Assembly (NCBI GenBank): GCA_044870185.1
Contig: JBIOYL010000234.1
Coordinates: 1 to 14,605 of the forward strand
Direction of reading: 5' to 3'
From: JBIOYL01 sp044870185
Lineage (GTDB): Bacteria; Actinomycetota; CALGFH01
Length of the DNA stretch: 14,605 bases
The notes beneath the pieces are model-generated. The model saw only the letters and a list, made by a program, of their open reading frames with translations. It was not told the origin of the DNA and ran no database searches. Shown one piece after another: positions 6,538-12,983 of this stretch. Every line of letters starts with the position of its first letter. Position 1 is the first letter of the stretch. A program made the translations under genes and the position numbers.

Positions 6538-7645
6538 GCCCCTCCTCCGGCCCGTCCGGGGCACCCCCCCGTTGATCTGGGCACCCCTTCGGGGTTCCCC
6601 GAACCCCTCCGGGGGGTTCCCCGGCCCCCTCCCCGATGACCGGGGCACCCCCTTGGGGTTCCCCGGCCCCCTCCGTCACCTCGTCCAGCCGCCCGTGGAG
6701 GCGGTCGAGACGCCGGGCCGCCTCGTCCCAGCGGTTGCGCGCGTCCACCAGGTGCCTGCCGACCTTCTCGAAGTCGTCCCGGAACCGGTCGAGCTCGCCC
6801 ACCAGGGCGGTGAGCGCGTCGAGCATGCGCCGGGCGTTGGTCTCGACCCGCAGCCCCCGCAGGCCAAGCCCGATCGAGATGAGGTAGGCGTACAAGGTGG
6901 TCGGCGACACGGGGAAGACCCGCCGCTCGATCGCGTAACGGAAGGTCGACTCGCCTGGCGGGTCCTCGCGCAGGAACTCGTAGTAGACCGCCTCGGACGG
7001 CACGTAGCACAGGGCGAAGTCGAAGGTGCCCTCGGCCGGGCAGATGTACTTGGCGGCGATCGTATCGACATGGCGGCGGGCGTCGCGGACGAACGCGCGG
7101 CGGTGCAGGCCGCGCGCCGGGCTGCCCTCGGGGGCAGCCGCCATCCGCACGAACGCCTCGAGTGGGAACTTGGCGTCAACCGGGACGAGACCCTCGCCGA
7201 GGACGAGCACGGCGTCCACCCGCGCGCCGGACCGGAAGGCATGCTGGGTGCGCCAGACCCCGGCCGGCAGGCCCTGCGCCAGCACCTGCTCGAGCAGGAG
7301 CTCACCGAGCGCCCCCCGCGCCTGGGGCGGCCGCAGCAGGTCCTCGAGCCGGGCCAGGTCGCGGGCCTGGTCCAGGAGCTGCCCGGCCACCCCCTCGACG
7401 ATCGCGATGCGCTCGCGGACCTCCGCGGCCTCCTCGGCGGCCTGGTACTGGGTCGCCTGGACCGTGCCGATGCCACGGTCGAGGTGCTCGTCGAGTGCGG
7501 CCAGACGCCGGTCGAGGTTCCTGGACATGCCCTCCAGGCGCCGGTCGACGAGCCCTGCCGCGCCGGCGCCGGCGCTTCGGCGGCCGACCAGGAACCCGGC
7601 GGCGAGCCCGACCAGCATCGCCGCTGCCACGGCAACCCAGCCCAT
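6521..7645 (-). CDS. rmuC: RmuC-family protein, putative DNA recombination/structure-limiting factor
   Basis: A 374-residue protein of the RmuC family, linked in E. coli to limiting inversions at short inverted repeats and carrying a restriction-nuclease-like fold. One N-terminal membrane helix (3-20) is followed by a probable coiled coil (35-105) and the conserved core: RGALGELLLEQVL (110-122), VDAKFPLEAF (156-165), CYVPSEAVYYEFL (213-225) and SPTTLYAYL (247-255), then a second helical segment to about 322. ATG at 7645 has GGGAGGGAGG on the minus strand at 7651-7660, 5 nt upstream. The last about 50 residues are a Gly/Pro/Glu-rich tail with repeated EGAGEP-GG units. This tail is encoded by the repeats at 6583-6674 and overlaps the VWA stop, so it may be a read-through extension rather than a functional domain. 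Confidence 0.9.
   Translation of the reverse strand: MGWVAVAAAMLVGLAAGFLVGRRSAGAGAAGLVDRRLEGMSRNLDRRLAALDEHLDRGIGTVQATQYQAAEEAAEVRERIAIVEGVAGQLLDQARDLARLEDLLRPPQARGALGELLLEQVLAQGLPAGVWRTQHAFRSGARVDAVLVLGEGLVPVDAKFPLEAFVRMAAAPEGSPARGLHRRAFVRDARRHVDTIAAKYICPAEGTFDFALCYVPSEAVYYEFLREDPPGESTFRYAIERRVFPVSPTTLYAYLISIGLGLRGLRVETNARRMLDALTALVGELDRFRDDFEKVGRHLVDARNRWDEAARRLDRLHGRLDEVTEGAGEPQGGAPVIGEGAGEPPGGVRGTPKGCPDQRGGAPDGPEEGLTGTG
6583..6674. repeat. Hairpin-forming GGGGTTCCCC repeats at the convergent VWA/RmuC junction
   Basis: A 20-bp unit GGGGTTCCCCGGCCCCCTCC occurs identically at 6613-6632 and 6655-6674, with a 17/20 copy at 6591-6610. Each unit is preceded by or combines with GGGCACCCC-like sequence. 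Several short perfect stems form, for example GGGGTTC/GAACCCC (6591-6597 and 6601-6607) and ACCCC/GGGGT (6583-6587 and 6591-6595). Placement right after the VWA stop suggests a two-way terminator, although on the minus strand it is also translated as the RmuC tail. Confidence 0.6.
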
Positions 7646-7684
7646 TGCGGCCTCCCTCCCGACCGACCCCGGCGCGCGTCCTGT

Positions 7685-7737
7685 CGACCGACCGCCGTCG
7701 ACCCGACCGACCGCCGGGATCCCGGACCGGACCGCCG
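7685..7737. repeat. Imperfect CGACCGACCGCCG repeats in the spacer upstream of rmuC
   Basis: CGACCGACCGCCG occurs at 7685-7697 and 7704-7716, with a diverged third copy at about 7724-7737. The palindrome CCGGGATCCCGG lies at 7714-7725 between them. The 183-bp spacer (7646-7828) must hold the rmuC promoter unless rmuC is co-transcribed with the gene upstream of it. I see no clear -10/-35 pair there. Confidence 0.4.
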
Positions 7738-7828
7738 ACCCGGCACCCTGGCGTGCCGGACCCTGCGGCGCACGCGCCGGCGCGCGGCCGTGGGGCGGAC
7801 GCTACCAGGCGGCCGGGACAGGGGCCGG

Positions 7829-8554
7829 TCAGTTCAGGTCGGACGGCGCGGCGGCGCACACCACGTCCGAGCCCGACATGGCGGCGGCCGCGGCGAGCAG
7901 GTCGGTGGCGGAGTCGCTGACCGCGAACCAGGCTGGGGGCTCGGCGGTGACCGCGCCGGGCACCTCCAGCGCGCCGAGCACGGCGAGCGGAGCCAGCGCG
8001 GTCGCCCACATCTCGCAGCGCCACACCTCCGGCCCGGCCAGCATGGCCACCGCCGTCCAGTGGTGGGCGACCAGGACCCGGAAACGGCCGACGAAGCTGG
8101 CCAGGTCCACTCGGCCACCTGGCAGCGCGGCCAGCTCCTGTAGGAGCACGTCACGCTTGCGGTACAGCAGGCGGCCGAGCCCGGCCCGCGGTGAGAACCG
8201 GCCCCAGTCGACCCCTTCCCACCAGGCAGCGAACACGAAGCCGGCCTGGGCGCCGGGCGGCAGGCCCAGGAACTCCCAGCCCTGAGCGGACAGGCGCAGG
8301 TGGCCGCCGTCGGCCTCGACCAGGCGGCCGGCATCGCACAGCGACCGCAGCAGCGCCATCCGGCGGCGGACGATGGCCGGCAGCACCTGGTCGCTGCCGA
8401 GCGGGCCGCCGCCCGGCAGGCGCTCGTGCGCCCGGCGCAGACCCGACGGGCAGAGCTCGTCCCGGCCCGTCAGGGGCAGGTCGTCGTCGGCGACGCACCA
8501 CAGGAACTCTCGTACGTCGTCGACCAGGCTTCCGAAGGGTCCGGCGAGCAGCAC
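7829..8554 (-). CDS. Unrecognised protein with winged-helix-like stretches
   Basis: I do not recognise this 241-residue protein. It is soluble, Trp/Leu-rich and probably all-helical. The segment RRRMALLRSLCDAGRLVEA followed by HLRLSAQGWEFLGLP reads like the recognition helix and wing of a winged-helix domain, where the 'LTxxGxxxL' pattern is common. A second helical region (LGRLLYRKRDVLLQELAAL onward) may be a similar domain. No catalytic motif, signal peptide or membrane helix is seen. The start is set at the GTG at 8554, which has AGGAAG 9 nt upstream. The frame stays open to a GTG at 8695, but those extra 47 residues are Arg/Pro-rich and look non-coding. It points away from the DUF3107 gene and toward rmuC, 183 bp upstream of it on the same strand. 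Being real coding sequence is likely; function is unknown. Confidence 0.7.
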   Translation of the reverse strand: MLLAGPFGSLVDDVREFLWCVADDDLPLTGRDELCPSGLRRAHERLPGGGPLGSDQVLPAIVRRRMALLRSLCDAGRLVEADGGHLRLSAQGWEFLGLPPGAQAGFVFAAWWEGVDWGRFSPRAGLGRLLYRKRDVLLQELAALPGGRVDLASFVGRFRVLVAHHWTAVAMLAGPEVWRCEMWATALAPLAVLGALEVPGAVTAEPPAWFAVSDSATDLLAAAAAMSGSDVVCAAAPSDLN

Positions 8555-8702
8555 GTCGATCGTCTTCCTGGACGGGGAGGGCCGGCGCCAACGCCGGCCG
8601 CGGCGCTCCGGTCGGCGCAGCGTAGCTCGCCACCGGGCCGCGGTATACACCGAAGGATTGCTGAGAGGGCCGGCCAGCCGAGACGAACCGGGCACGGCCT
8701 GG

Positions 8703-8711
8703 TGCTACCCT
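8703..8711 (+). promoter_or_regulatory. Extended -10 promoter element for the DUF3107 gene
   Basis: TGCTACCCT has the extended -10 form TGn-TAnnnT used by actinobacterial housekeeping sigma factors. There is no good -35 about 17 bp upstream, which fits an extended -10 type. The 5' leader to the ATG at 8800 would be about 80 nt. The 8555-8799 gap shows no other clear element. Confidence 0.35.
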
Positions 8712-8799
8712 CGGGCCGGCCACGGCGCTCGTCACGCAGCGCCGGAGTCCGCCAGGCTCGCCAGAGCGTCGCACGACGGGTCGCACGAAAGGACGCGCG

Positions 8800-9030
8800 A
8801 TGGAGGTCAGGCTCGGCGTCACCTACAGCCCGAAGGAGCTCATCGTCGAGACGGAGCAGGCCGCCGACGAGGTCGTCAAGCTGGTCGAGCAGGCCGTCGA
8901 GGAGCCGACCGGGATACTGTGGCTGACCGACCACAAGGGGCGCCGGGTCGGCGTGCCGGTCGACAAGCTCGCCTACGTGGAGGTCGGTGAGGAGAACCCG
9001 GCCAAGCGGGTCGGCTTCGGCTCCCTGTGA
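8800..9030 (+). CDS. DUF3107 family small actinobacterial protein
   Basis: A 76-residue protein matching the DUF3107 family: starts MEVRLGV, has the helix ADEVVKLVEQAVEEP, then LTDHKGRRVGVPVDKLAYVEVGEE and ends VGFG. Function is unknown. The family is small (about 75 residues) and, to my knowledge, confined to Actinobacteria, where it often lies close to a TetR gene, an RhlE-like helicase and the SigR/SigH locus (Rv3208A in M. tuberculosis is the example I recall). AAAGGA at 8788-8793 sits 6 nt before the ATG. The gene stands alone, transcribed away from the hypothetical gene on its left and toward a hairpin at 9041-9060. The helicase and sigma genes found farther right fit the same neighbourhood, interrupted here by the methyltransferase block. 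Confidence 0.9.
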   Translation: MEVRLGVTYSPKELIVETEQAADEVVKLVEQAVEEPTGILWLTDHKGRRVGVPVDKLAYVEVGEENPAKRVGFGSL

Positions 9031-9040
9031 GCGGCCGGCC

Positions 9041-9060
9041 CCGACCTGCTTCCAGGTCGG
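9041..9060. terminator. Hairpin terminator between convergent genes
   Basis: A perfect 8-bp stem, CCGACCTG and CAGGTCGG, with a CTTC loop. It fills the 30-bp gap between the DUF3107 stop and the stop of the minus-strand 71-residue ORF, so it can serve both directions. There is no T-run on either side. Confidence 0.65.
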
Positions 9061-9276
9061 TCAGTGCAGAAGCTCCCGCATCTCTTTCAACAGCTCCGCG
9101 AGCCTGGCACCCGCCTGGTCGGACGTCGCCTTTGCGATCTTCCTCAATTCGGCCGAGAGCTTCCGCGTGATCGTCTCGGGATCGGCGGCCTCTGCGTCGG
9201 GATCGGTGTAGGAGCCGGCGGGGCCGGGATAGCGGTCATGGCCGACGGTGCCCGCAGTGGCTGCCGCCCGTCTCAT
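9061..9276 (-). CDS. Small 71-residue protein overlapping the methyltransferase gene
   Basis: I do not recognise this protein. It starts 41 bp inside the 3' end of the methyltransferase gene, in a different frame, and is followed directly by the hairpin at 9041-9060, so the two form one transcription unit. A nine-base Shine-Dalgarno, AGGAGGTGA (minus strand, 9277-9285), abuts the ATG. It is perfect in sequence, but the AGGAGG core is only 3 nt from the ATG, which is short. The first 30 residues are Ala/Gly/Pro-rich and likely disordered. The rest (DPETITRKLSAELRKIAKA and ARLAELLKEMRELL) is a charged amphipathic helix pair. There are no Cys, membrane segment or known motif. The coupling suggests a partner or regulator of the methyltransferase (inference). 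A chance ORF is possible but is made less likely by the Shine-Dalgarno and terminator placement. Confidence 0.55.
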   Translation of the reverse strand: MRRAAATAGTVGHDRYPGPAGSYTDPDAEAADPETITRKLSAELRKIAKATSDQAGARLAELLKEMRELLH

Positions 9277-10504
9277 TCACCTCCTGTTCGATCGGCCCGG
9301 CCGGTGCCTTGCCCTGCTCGACGCGTTCTCGAGCTCGGCGGGCGTCGAGCAGCCGCGTGGCCGCCCGGTCGCAGAAGTCGCTCACAATCTCTGCCGCATA
9401 TGCGTCTCGGCCCAGCTCAACCGCGGCGACGGCGGCCGAGCACAGCCCACCGAACGGCTCCCACAGAACCTCCCCCGGCTTGGTGCAGGCAATGATGATT
9501 CGACGCATGAACTCGAGCGGCTTCTGATTGAGGTGCAGCGTTGCGTTCCTGCCCGGATTGTAGACGCGCGGCGCCGACCGCTTCCCATTGCCGCGGTACC
9601 GTTCGACACCGTTCAACGGCGGGTGCGTCCACACATTTGTGAGCCCATGCTGATGCGTCCAGGTGTCACGGAGACGACTCCATTCCTCGGCGGTCACCGG
9701 CCTGCGACCGTCGATGGAGAAGTATGGGCGCCCCTCGGGGCGGCCATGGTCGTTGGCATAGGCGACGAGCTGAGCCATCGCCTCAGCCGGCGGGAAGTAC
9801 CATAGCCAGTCCTGCGTGAGATATTTCCGTGTGGCCGCGTTCTTGACCCGACAGGCCTCGTTCGCCTTGTTCAACGGCAGACCAGCTCGCCGCCACTCAT
9901 GGCGCAGCCATCGCTTGGCGACCATCGGGCCCGCGTCGCTGGTCGGGAGCTCCAACCGTCGCCGGTAGAAGACGCACACCTCGGTCACCACAGGGAATTG
10001 GCGGATCGTATCGCCATTGACGTTGCCAGCGATGTGGGCGATGCCCTTGTCCCACACCATGGTCTGTACGTACTCCCAACCGTGCTCCACGAGCAGCGGG
10101 TGCACCATCGCCCAGCCGACCTCGGTGTTCCAGAACCACAGCGTGGTGGCTGGCTGTGCTGCCTCTGACCATGCCTCGATGTGGTCGCGGTACCAGTCGG
10201 GCAGGCCCTCCGGCGTGCGTGGATCTCCTGGAAACCCACCGACGCCATAGGCACCGTCGGACACGATCACGGCCGGCGGGGGCCACCGACCGTACACCTC
10301 AGCGACGTCGCCGTCGTAGAGGTGCTCGTCGAGCCAACGCCGATCCTCCTGCCGCACAGGTCGGATCGTGGCATCCGGGCCCGCGGGACGGGCCGCCCTC
10401 GCGGCGCGTCGAGAAGCCGGCTCGGCACGTCTGCGGCCGGCAGAGCCGCCGGACCCAGCCGCTGCCGCTTCGGAAAGCAGAGTCAGCTGCGTCATTCCGG
10501 CCAT
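9236..10504 (-). CDS. Beta-class site-specific DNA methyltransferase (N6-adenine or N4-cytosine)
   Basis: A 422-residue AdoMet-dependent DNA methyltransferase. The catalytic motif IV comes first (VSDGAYGVGGFPGD, 82-95), then FWNTEVGW and a long presumed target-recognition region (about 180-310). HLNQKPLEFMRRII (324-337) and the AdoMet-binding motif I (WEPFGGLCSAAVAA, 348-361, then AAEI) follow. The IV-TRD-I order is that of the beta class. The catalytic tetrapeptide reads DGAY instead of the usual D/N/S-P-P-Y/F/W. The first 45 residues are Ala/Arg-rich linker. ATG at 10504 has AGGAG 9 nt upstream; a TTG at 10507 is an alternative. Sampled rows of this gene are about 60% G+C versus about 75-80% in neighbours, which suggests acquisition by transfer. 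No restriction endonuclease is seen nearby, so it may be an orphan methylase. The target base and site cannot be read from the sequence. Confidence 0.85.
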   Translation of the reverse strand: MAGMTQLTLLSEAAAAGSGGSAGRRRAEPASRRAARAARPAGPDATIRPVRQEDRRWLDEHLYDGDVAEVYGRWPPPAVIVSDGAYGVGGFPGDPRTPEGLPDWYRDHIEAWSEAAQPATTLWFWNTEVGWAMVHPLLVEHGWEYVQTMVWDKGIAHIAGNVNGDTIRQFPVVTEVCVFYRRRLELPTSDAGPMVAKRWLRHEWRRAGLPLNKANEACRVKNAATRKYLTQDWLWYFPPAEAMAQLVAYANDHGRPEGRPYFSIDGRRPVTAEEWSRLRDTWTHQHGLTNVWTHPPLNGVERYRGNGKRSAPRVYNPGRNATLHLNQKPLEFMRRIIIACTKPGEVLWEPFGGLCSAAVAAVELGRDAYAAEIVSDFCDRAATRLLDARRARERVEQGKAPAGPIEQEVNETGGSHCGHRRP

Positions 10505-10665
10505 CAAATTACACTCCTGTAAGCTTGAGGTCCAGCCCGGGTGAAGCCAGGCAGCATACCCCCTGCTCGTGACAAAGCCCGACGCCAGCTGCTGCCCTGG
10601 GGACGTTGGTCGCCGTAGTCACCCAGGCTCGCGCGGTCACCCCTGGCCGAGGTTCGAGATGTCCC

Positions 10666-11007
10666 TTACGCGTAGTCGCGCTGGTAGACGATGCCGTCGC
10701 GGCCGAGCTCGAGGACCGAGACGCCAGGGATGCCCGCCCAGCGCCGGCCGCCCTCGGTGAACGCCATCGTGTACTCGGCCAGCACCGTATCCTCGGTGGT
10801 GACCTCGCGCTTCACGATGATCTCGACCGGGCCCCGGTTGGTGAAGTAGGCGCCGAGGCGGCGGCGGATCTCGTCCCGGCCGGTATGGACCGTGTTGTCG
10901 GGCTCGTAGTACACCGCGTCCGGGGCGTACAGCGCGGCCGCACCCTCGGCATCGGCCGCGGCGTAGGCCTGGCGGAGCTGCTGGTAGACGTCGGCCGGAC
11001 CGGCCAC
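10666..11007 (-). CDS. SnoaL/NTF2-like small protein
   Basis: A 113-residue protein with the NTF2/SnoaL-like cone fold pattern: an N-terminal helix (VYQQLRQAYAAADAEGAAAL), then LYAPDAVYYEPDNTVHTGRDEIRRRL and four predicted strands ending VSVLELGRDGIVYQRDYA. The family includes ketosteroid isomerase-like enzymes, cyclases and ligand-binding proteins. The His and Tyr residues of the pocket do not tell which. GTG at 11007 has GGAGG (minus strand, 11016-11020) 8 nt upstream. It is transcribed away from the helicase and toward the methyltransferase, which begins 161 bp further on. That 161-bp gap (10505-10665) contains no gene and no convincing terminator, so read-through into the methyltransferase is possible. 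Length is typical of the family. The biological role is unknown. Confidence 0.8.
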   Translation of the reverse strand: MAGPADVYQQLRQAYAAADAEGAAALYAPDAVYYEPDNTVHTGRDEIRRRLGAYFTNRGPVEIIVKREVTTEDTVLAEYTMAFTEGGRRWAGIPGVSVLELGRDGIVYQRDYA

Positions 11008-11179
11008 GTGGGCATCCTCCCGCAGACGGGCTGGGTGAGCGCCCGCAGCCTACCGTAGGCATCGCCGTCGGCTCCAGGCAGGAGGGTGGACCGCCCGCGC
11101 CGCCCACGGGAGGTGGCCATGGCGGCAAGGACGACCGCGACGCCGCGCCGGCTCCGGGCCCGACCGGCAGGTCCGGGAC

Positions 11180-11203
11180 TACACTGGTCGTGACAGGTGT
11201 CAC
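11180..11203 (+). promoter_or_regulatory. Promoter -10 with a Crp-like palindrome just downstream
   Basis: TACACT at 11180-11185 fits a -10 (TAnnnT). From 11190 to 11203 runs the perfect palindrome GTGACA-GG-TGTCAC. With its flanks it matches the Crp/Fnr-family consensus TGTGA-N6-TCACA at 9 of 10 defined positions (first base C, not T). It would overlap the transcription start, a position that usually means repression. There is no good -35. It lies about 90-110 bp before the helicase start. The inverted repeat is seen directly; the regulator identity is inferred. Confidence 0.45.
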
Positions 11204-11260
11204 AAGGACACGAAATGGTCGATGCCGTCCGCAGCGGACAGGCATCCCGACGTTTGACAT

Positions 11261-11283
11261 CGACCGGCGCCGGGCGCCGGTCG
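11261..11283 (+). promoter_or_regulatory. Hairpin abutting the helicase ribosome-binding site
   Basis: A perfect inverted repeat of 11-bp arms, CGACCGGCGCC and GGCGCCGGTCG, around a single G (11272); the usable stem is about 9 bp with a small loop. Its last base is the first G of the Shine-Dalgarno GGGGAGG (11283-11289), and the TTG start is at 11294. As RNA it could hinder ribosome access to the helicase start. Confidence 0.5.
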
Positions 11284-11293
11284 GGGAGGCCGG

Positions 11294-12820
11294 TTGAGCT
11301 CACAGCACCCACATCCACCCACACCCGTTGCCGAACGGAGCTTCGCCGATCTCGGCGTGACGCCCACCACCCTGACGTCGCTGGCGCACGTCGGCATCGA
11401 GCACCCGTTCCCGATCCAGACCCTCTGCCTCCCGCTCACCCTGGCCGGCGTCGACGTCATCGGCCAGGCGCGCACCGGGACCGGCAAGACCCTCGCCTTC
11501 GGCATCCCGATCGTCCAGGGCATCGACCCGTCCGAGCCGGTCGTCCAGGCCCTCGTGATCGTGCCCACCCGGGAGCTGTGCCTGCAGGTCGAAGGCGACC
11601 TCGAAGCGACCGGCCGGGACGCCGGCGTCCGCGCCGCCTCCATCGTCGGCGGCCGCCCCATCGGGCCGCAGATCGTCGAGCTGAACGAGGGCGTCCACGT
11701 GGTCGTGGGCACACCGGGGCGTCTGCTCGACCACCTGCGCCAGGGCACGCTCGACCTGTCGGCCGTGCGCATCCTGGTCATCGACGAAGCCGACAAGCTG
11801 CTCGACCTCGGCTTCCTGCCCGACGTCGAGGCGATCGTCGCGGCCACCCCGCCTCACCGCCAGACCATGCTGTTCTCGGCCACCGTGCCGAAGGAGATCG
11901 TGTTGCTGGCCCGGCGCTACGCCAGGCAGCCCACCTTCGTGCACGTCCAGGACGAGCTCGGGGCCACCGTCCCGGCCACCCGGCAGTACTTCTTCTCGGT
12001 CCACCCGCTGAACCGGTTCCAGGTGCTGTGCCGCATCCTCGACACGCCCCATCGGGAGCGGGTGGCCGTGTTCCGGCGCACCAAGCGCGGGGTCGAGCGG
12101 ACCATCAAGGGCCTCGTCGAGGCCGGCTACAAGGCCGGCGCCCTGCACGGCGACATGCCGCAGGTGGTCCGTGAGCAGGTCATGCGCTCGTTCCGCAAGG
12201 GCAGGCTCGACGTGCTGGTCTGCACCGACGTGGCCGCCAGGGGCCTGGACATCGCCGGCCTGTCGCACGTCATCAACTACGACACGCCCGAGGACGACCG
12301 CGCCTATGTGCACCGCATCGGCCGGACCGGCCGGGCCGGCGCGGCCGGCATCGCGATCACGTTCGTCGCCTGGAACGAGCTGGCCACGGCCGAGCTGATC
12401 CGGCGCCGCCTGGAGCTGGAGGACGAGCCGATCCACGAGGTGTACTCCACGAGTCCCCTGCTCACCGAGCTGTTCGACCTGCCGGCGCCCGAGGCCGCCG
12501 CGGCCAGGCGGGCGGCCGCGGCGGGTACCGGGGCAGGCGAGGTGGGCGCCGTGGCGACCGAGGTGGGCGCGGCAGCCGCGACCGGCGGCGAGCATGGTGG
12601 CGAGGCCCGGCAGCGCCGCCGCGGCGGCCACCGGCGCGCACCCAGGAAGCGGTCCCGGGCCGAGCCGGCCGGCTCGGCTGCCGGTGACGCCGGCCAGCCG
12701 GCCGGGACGGCCTCCCACGGGACGGTCGGGAGCGGGCGTGCCGCGGCGGCGCCTGCCCGGCGGCGCCGGCGCCGAATCGTCGCCGCCGGGCAGACAAGCG
12801 CCCCGGCGACCACCGCCTGA
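11294..12820 (+). CDS. DEAD-box ATP-dependent RNA helicase (RhlE-like)
   Basis: A 508-residue RNA helicase acting in RNA unwinding, ribosome assembly or mRNA decay. Motifs in order: Q motif (FADLGVTPTTL to FPIQ), motif I ARTGTGKT (59-66), Ia PTRELCLQ (91-98), Ib TPGR (140-143), II DEAD (164-167), III SAT (195-197), IV VAVFRRTK, V CTDVAARGLDI (310-320) and VI HRIGRTGR (340-347). The core ends at about 395. The remaining about 110 residues are an Ala/Gly/Arg-rich tail with basic clusters (RRRGGHRR, RRRRRR), typical of RNA-binding tails. The TTG start has GGGGAGG at 11283-11289, only 4 nt away, and no better start lies in frame. It sits between SnoaL-like and SigR-like genes, and RhlE near SigR/SigH is a known actinobacterial neighbourhood. 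Expression may be limited by the hairpin over the ribosome-binding site. Confidence 0.95.
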   Translation: MSSQHPHPPTPVAERSFADLGVTPTTLTSLAHVGIEHPFPIQTLCLPLTLAGVDVIGQARTGTGKTLAFGIPIVQGIDPSEPVVQALVIVPTRELCLQVEGDLEATGRDAGVRAASIVGGRPIGPQIVELNEGVHVVVGTPGRLLDHLRQGTLDLSAVRILVIDEADKLLDLGFLPDVEAIVAATPPHRQTMLFSATVPKEIVLLARRYARQPTFVHVQDELGATVPATRQYFFSVHPLNRFQVLCRILDTPHRERVAVFRRTKRGVERTIKGLVEAGYKAGALHGDMPQVVREQVMRSFRKGRLDVLVCTDVAARGLDIAGLSHVINYDTPEDDRAYVHRIGRTGRAGAAGIAITFVAWNELATAELIRRRLELEDEPIHEVYSTSPLLTELFDLPAPEAAAARRAAAAGTGAGEVGAVATEVGAAAATGGEHGGEARQRRRGGHRRAPRKRSRAEPAGSAAGDAGQPAGTASHGTVGSGRAAAAPARRRRRRIVAAGQTSAPATTA

Positions 12821-12840
12821 CCAGGGCACGTCTTGGCTCG

Positions 12841-12876
12841 GGCGGCCACCGCCTGGCCGGTGTCCCGGTGGCCGCC
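12841..12876 (+). terminator. Hairpin after the helicase gene
   Basis: Arms GGCGGCCACCG (12841-12851) and CGGTGGCCGCC (12866-12876) pair over 11 bp with a 14-nt loop, starting 20 bp after the helicase stop. It is a likely intrinsic terminator without a T-run. The right arm lies in the tandem repeat at 12851-12896, so a second copy (from 12889) can compete for pairing. Confidence 0.55.
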
Positions 12877-12896
12877 TGGCCGGTGTCCCGGTGGCC
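12851..12896. repeat. Perfect 23-bp tandem repeat
   Basis: Two identical 23-bp units, each beginning GCCTGGCCGGTGTCCCGG, occupy 12851-12873 and 12874-12896. A degraded third copy seems to follow (GCGTCGGCATCCCGG, from 12897). It lies in the 163-bp gap between the helicase stop and the sigma factor start, immediately before the ECF-type promoter. Confidence 0.85.
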
Positions 12897-12911
12897 GCGT
12901 CGGCATCCCGG

Positions 12912-12937
12912 GGAATCGGATCAGTGCCCGCCGGGTT
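12912..12937 (+). promoter_or_regulatory. ECF-type promoter for the sigma/anti-sigma operon
   Basis: GGAAT (12912-12916) is followed after 18 bp by GTT (12935-12937). The GGAA-type -35 and GTT-type -10 are the signature of promoters used by SigR/SigH/SigE-type ECF sigma factors, at a spacing close to that known for SigE/SigR classes. The leader would be about 40 nt to the TTG at 12984. This suggests the sigma factor activates its own operon. TAGCCT at 12937-12942 could serve a housekeeping sigma factor instead. Confidence 0.5.
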
Positions 12938-12983
12938 AGCCTTGCAGGGCTCGCCGTCTCGAGCGGGCAGGGAGGTCCGGGCG

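Noticed and set aside
5440..6680. CRISPR-like array suggested by GC-rich repeats
   Set aside because: Repeats are short, adjacent or irregularly spaced, lack unique spacers and lie in coding frames; no cas genes are present.
8555..8695. N-terminal extension of the unrecognised minus-strand protein to GTG 8695
   Set aside because: The 47 extra residues are Arg/Pro-rich, and the ribosome site is weaker than that before 8554.
11215..12174. ATG with AAGGA upstream (11204-11208) opening a long frame across the helicase start
   Set aside because: After the first codons the frame is an Arg/Pro-rich shadow of the helicase. A short leader peptide role cannot be excluded, but nothing in the residues supports it.
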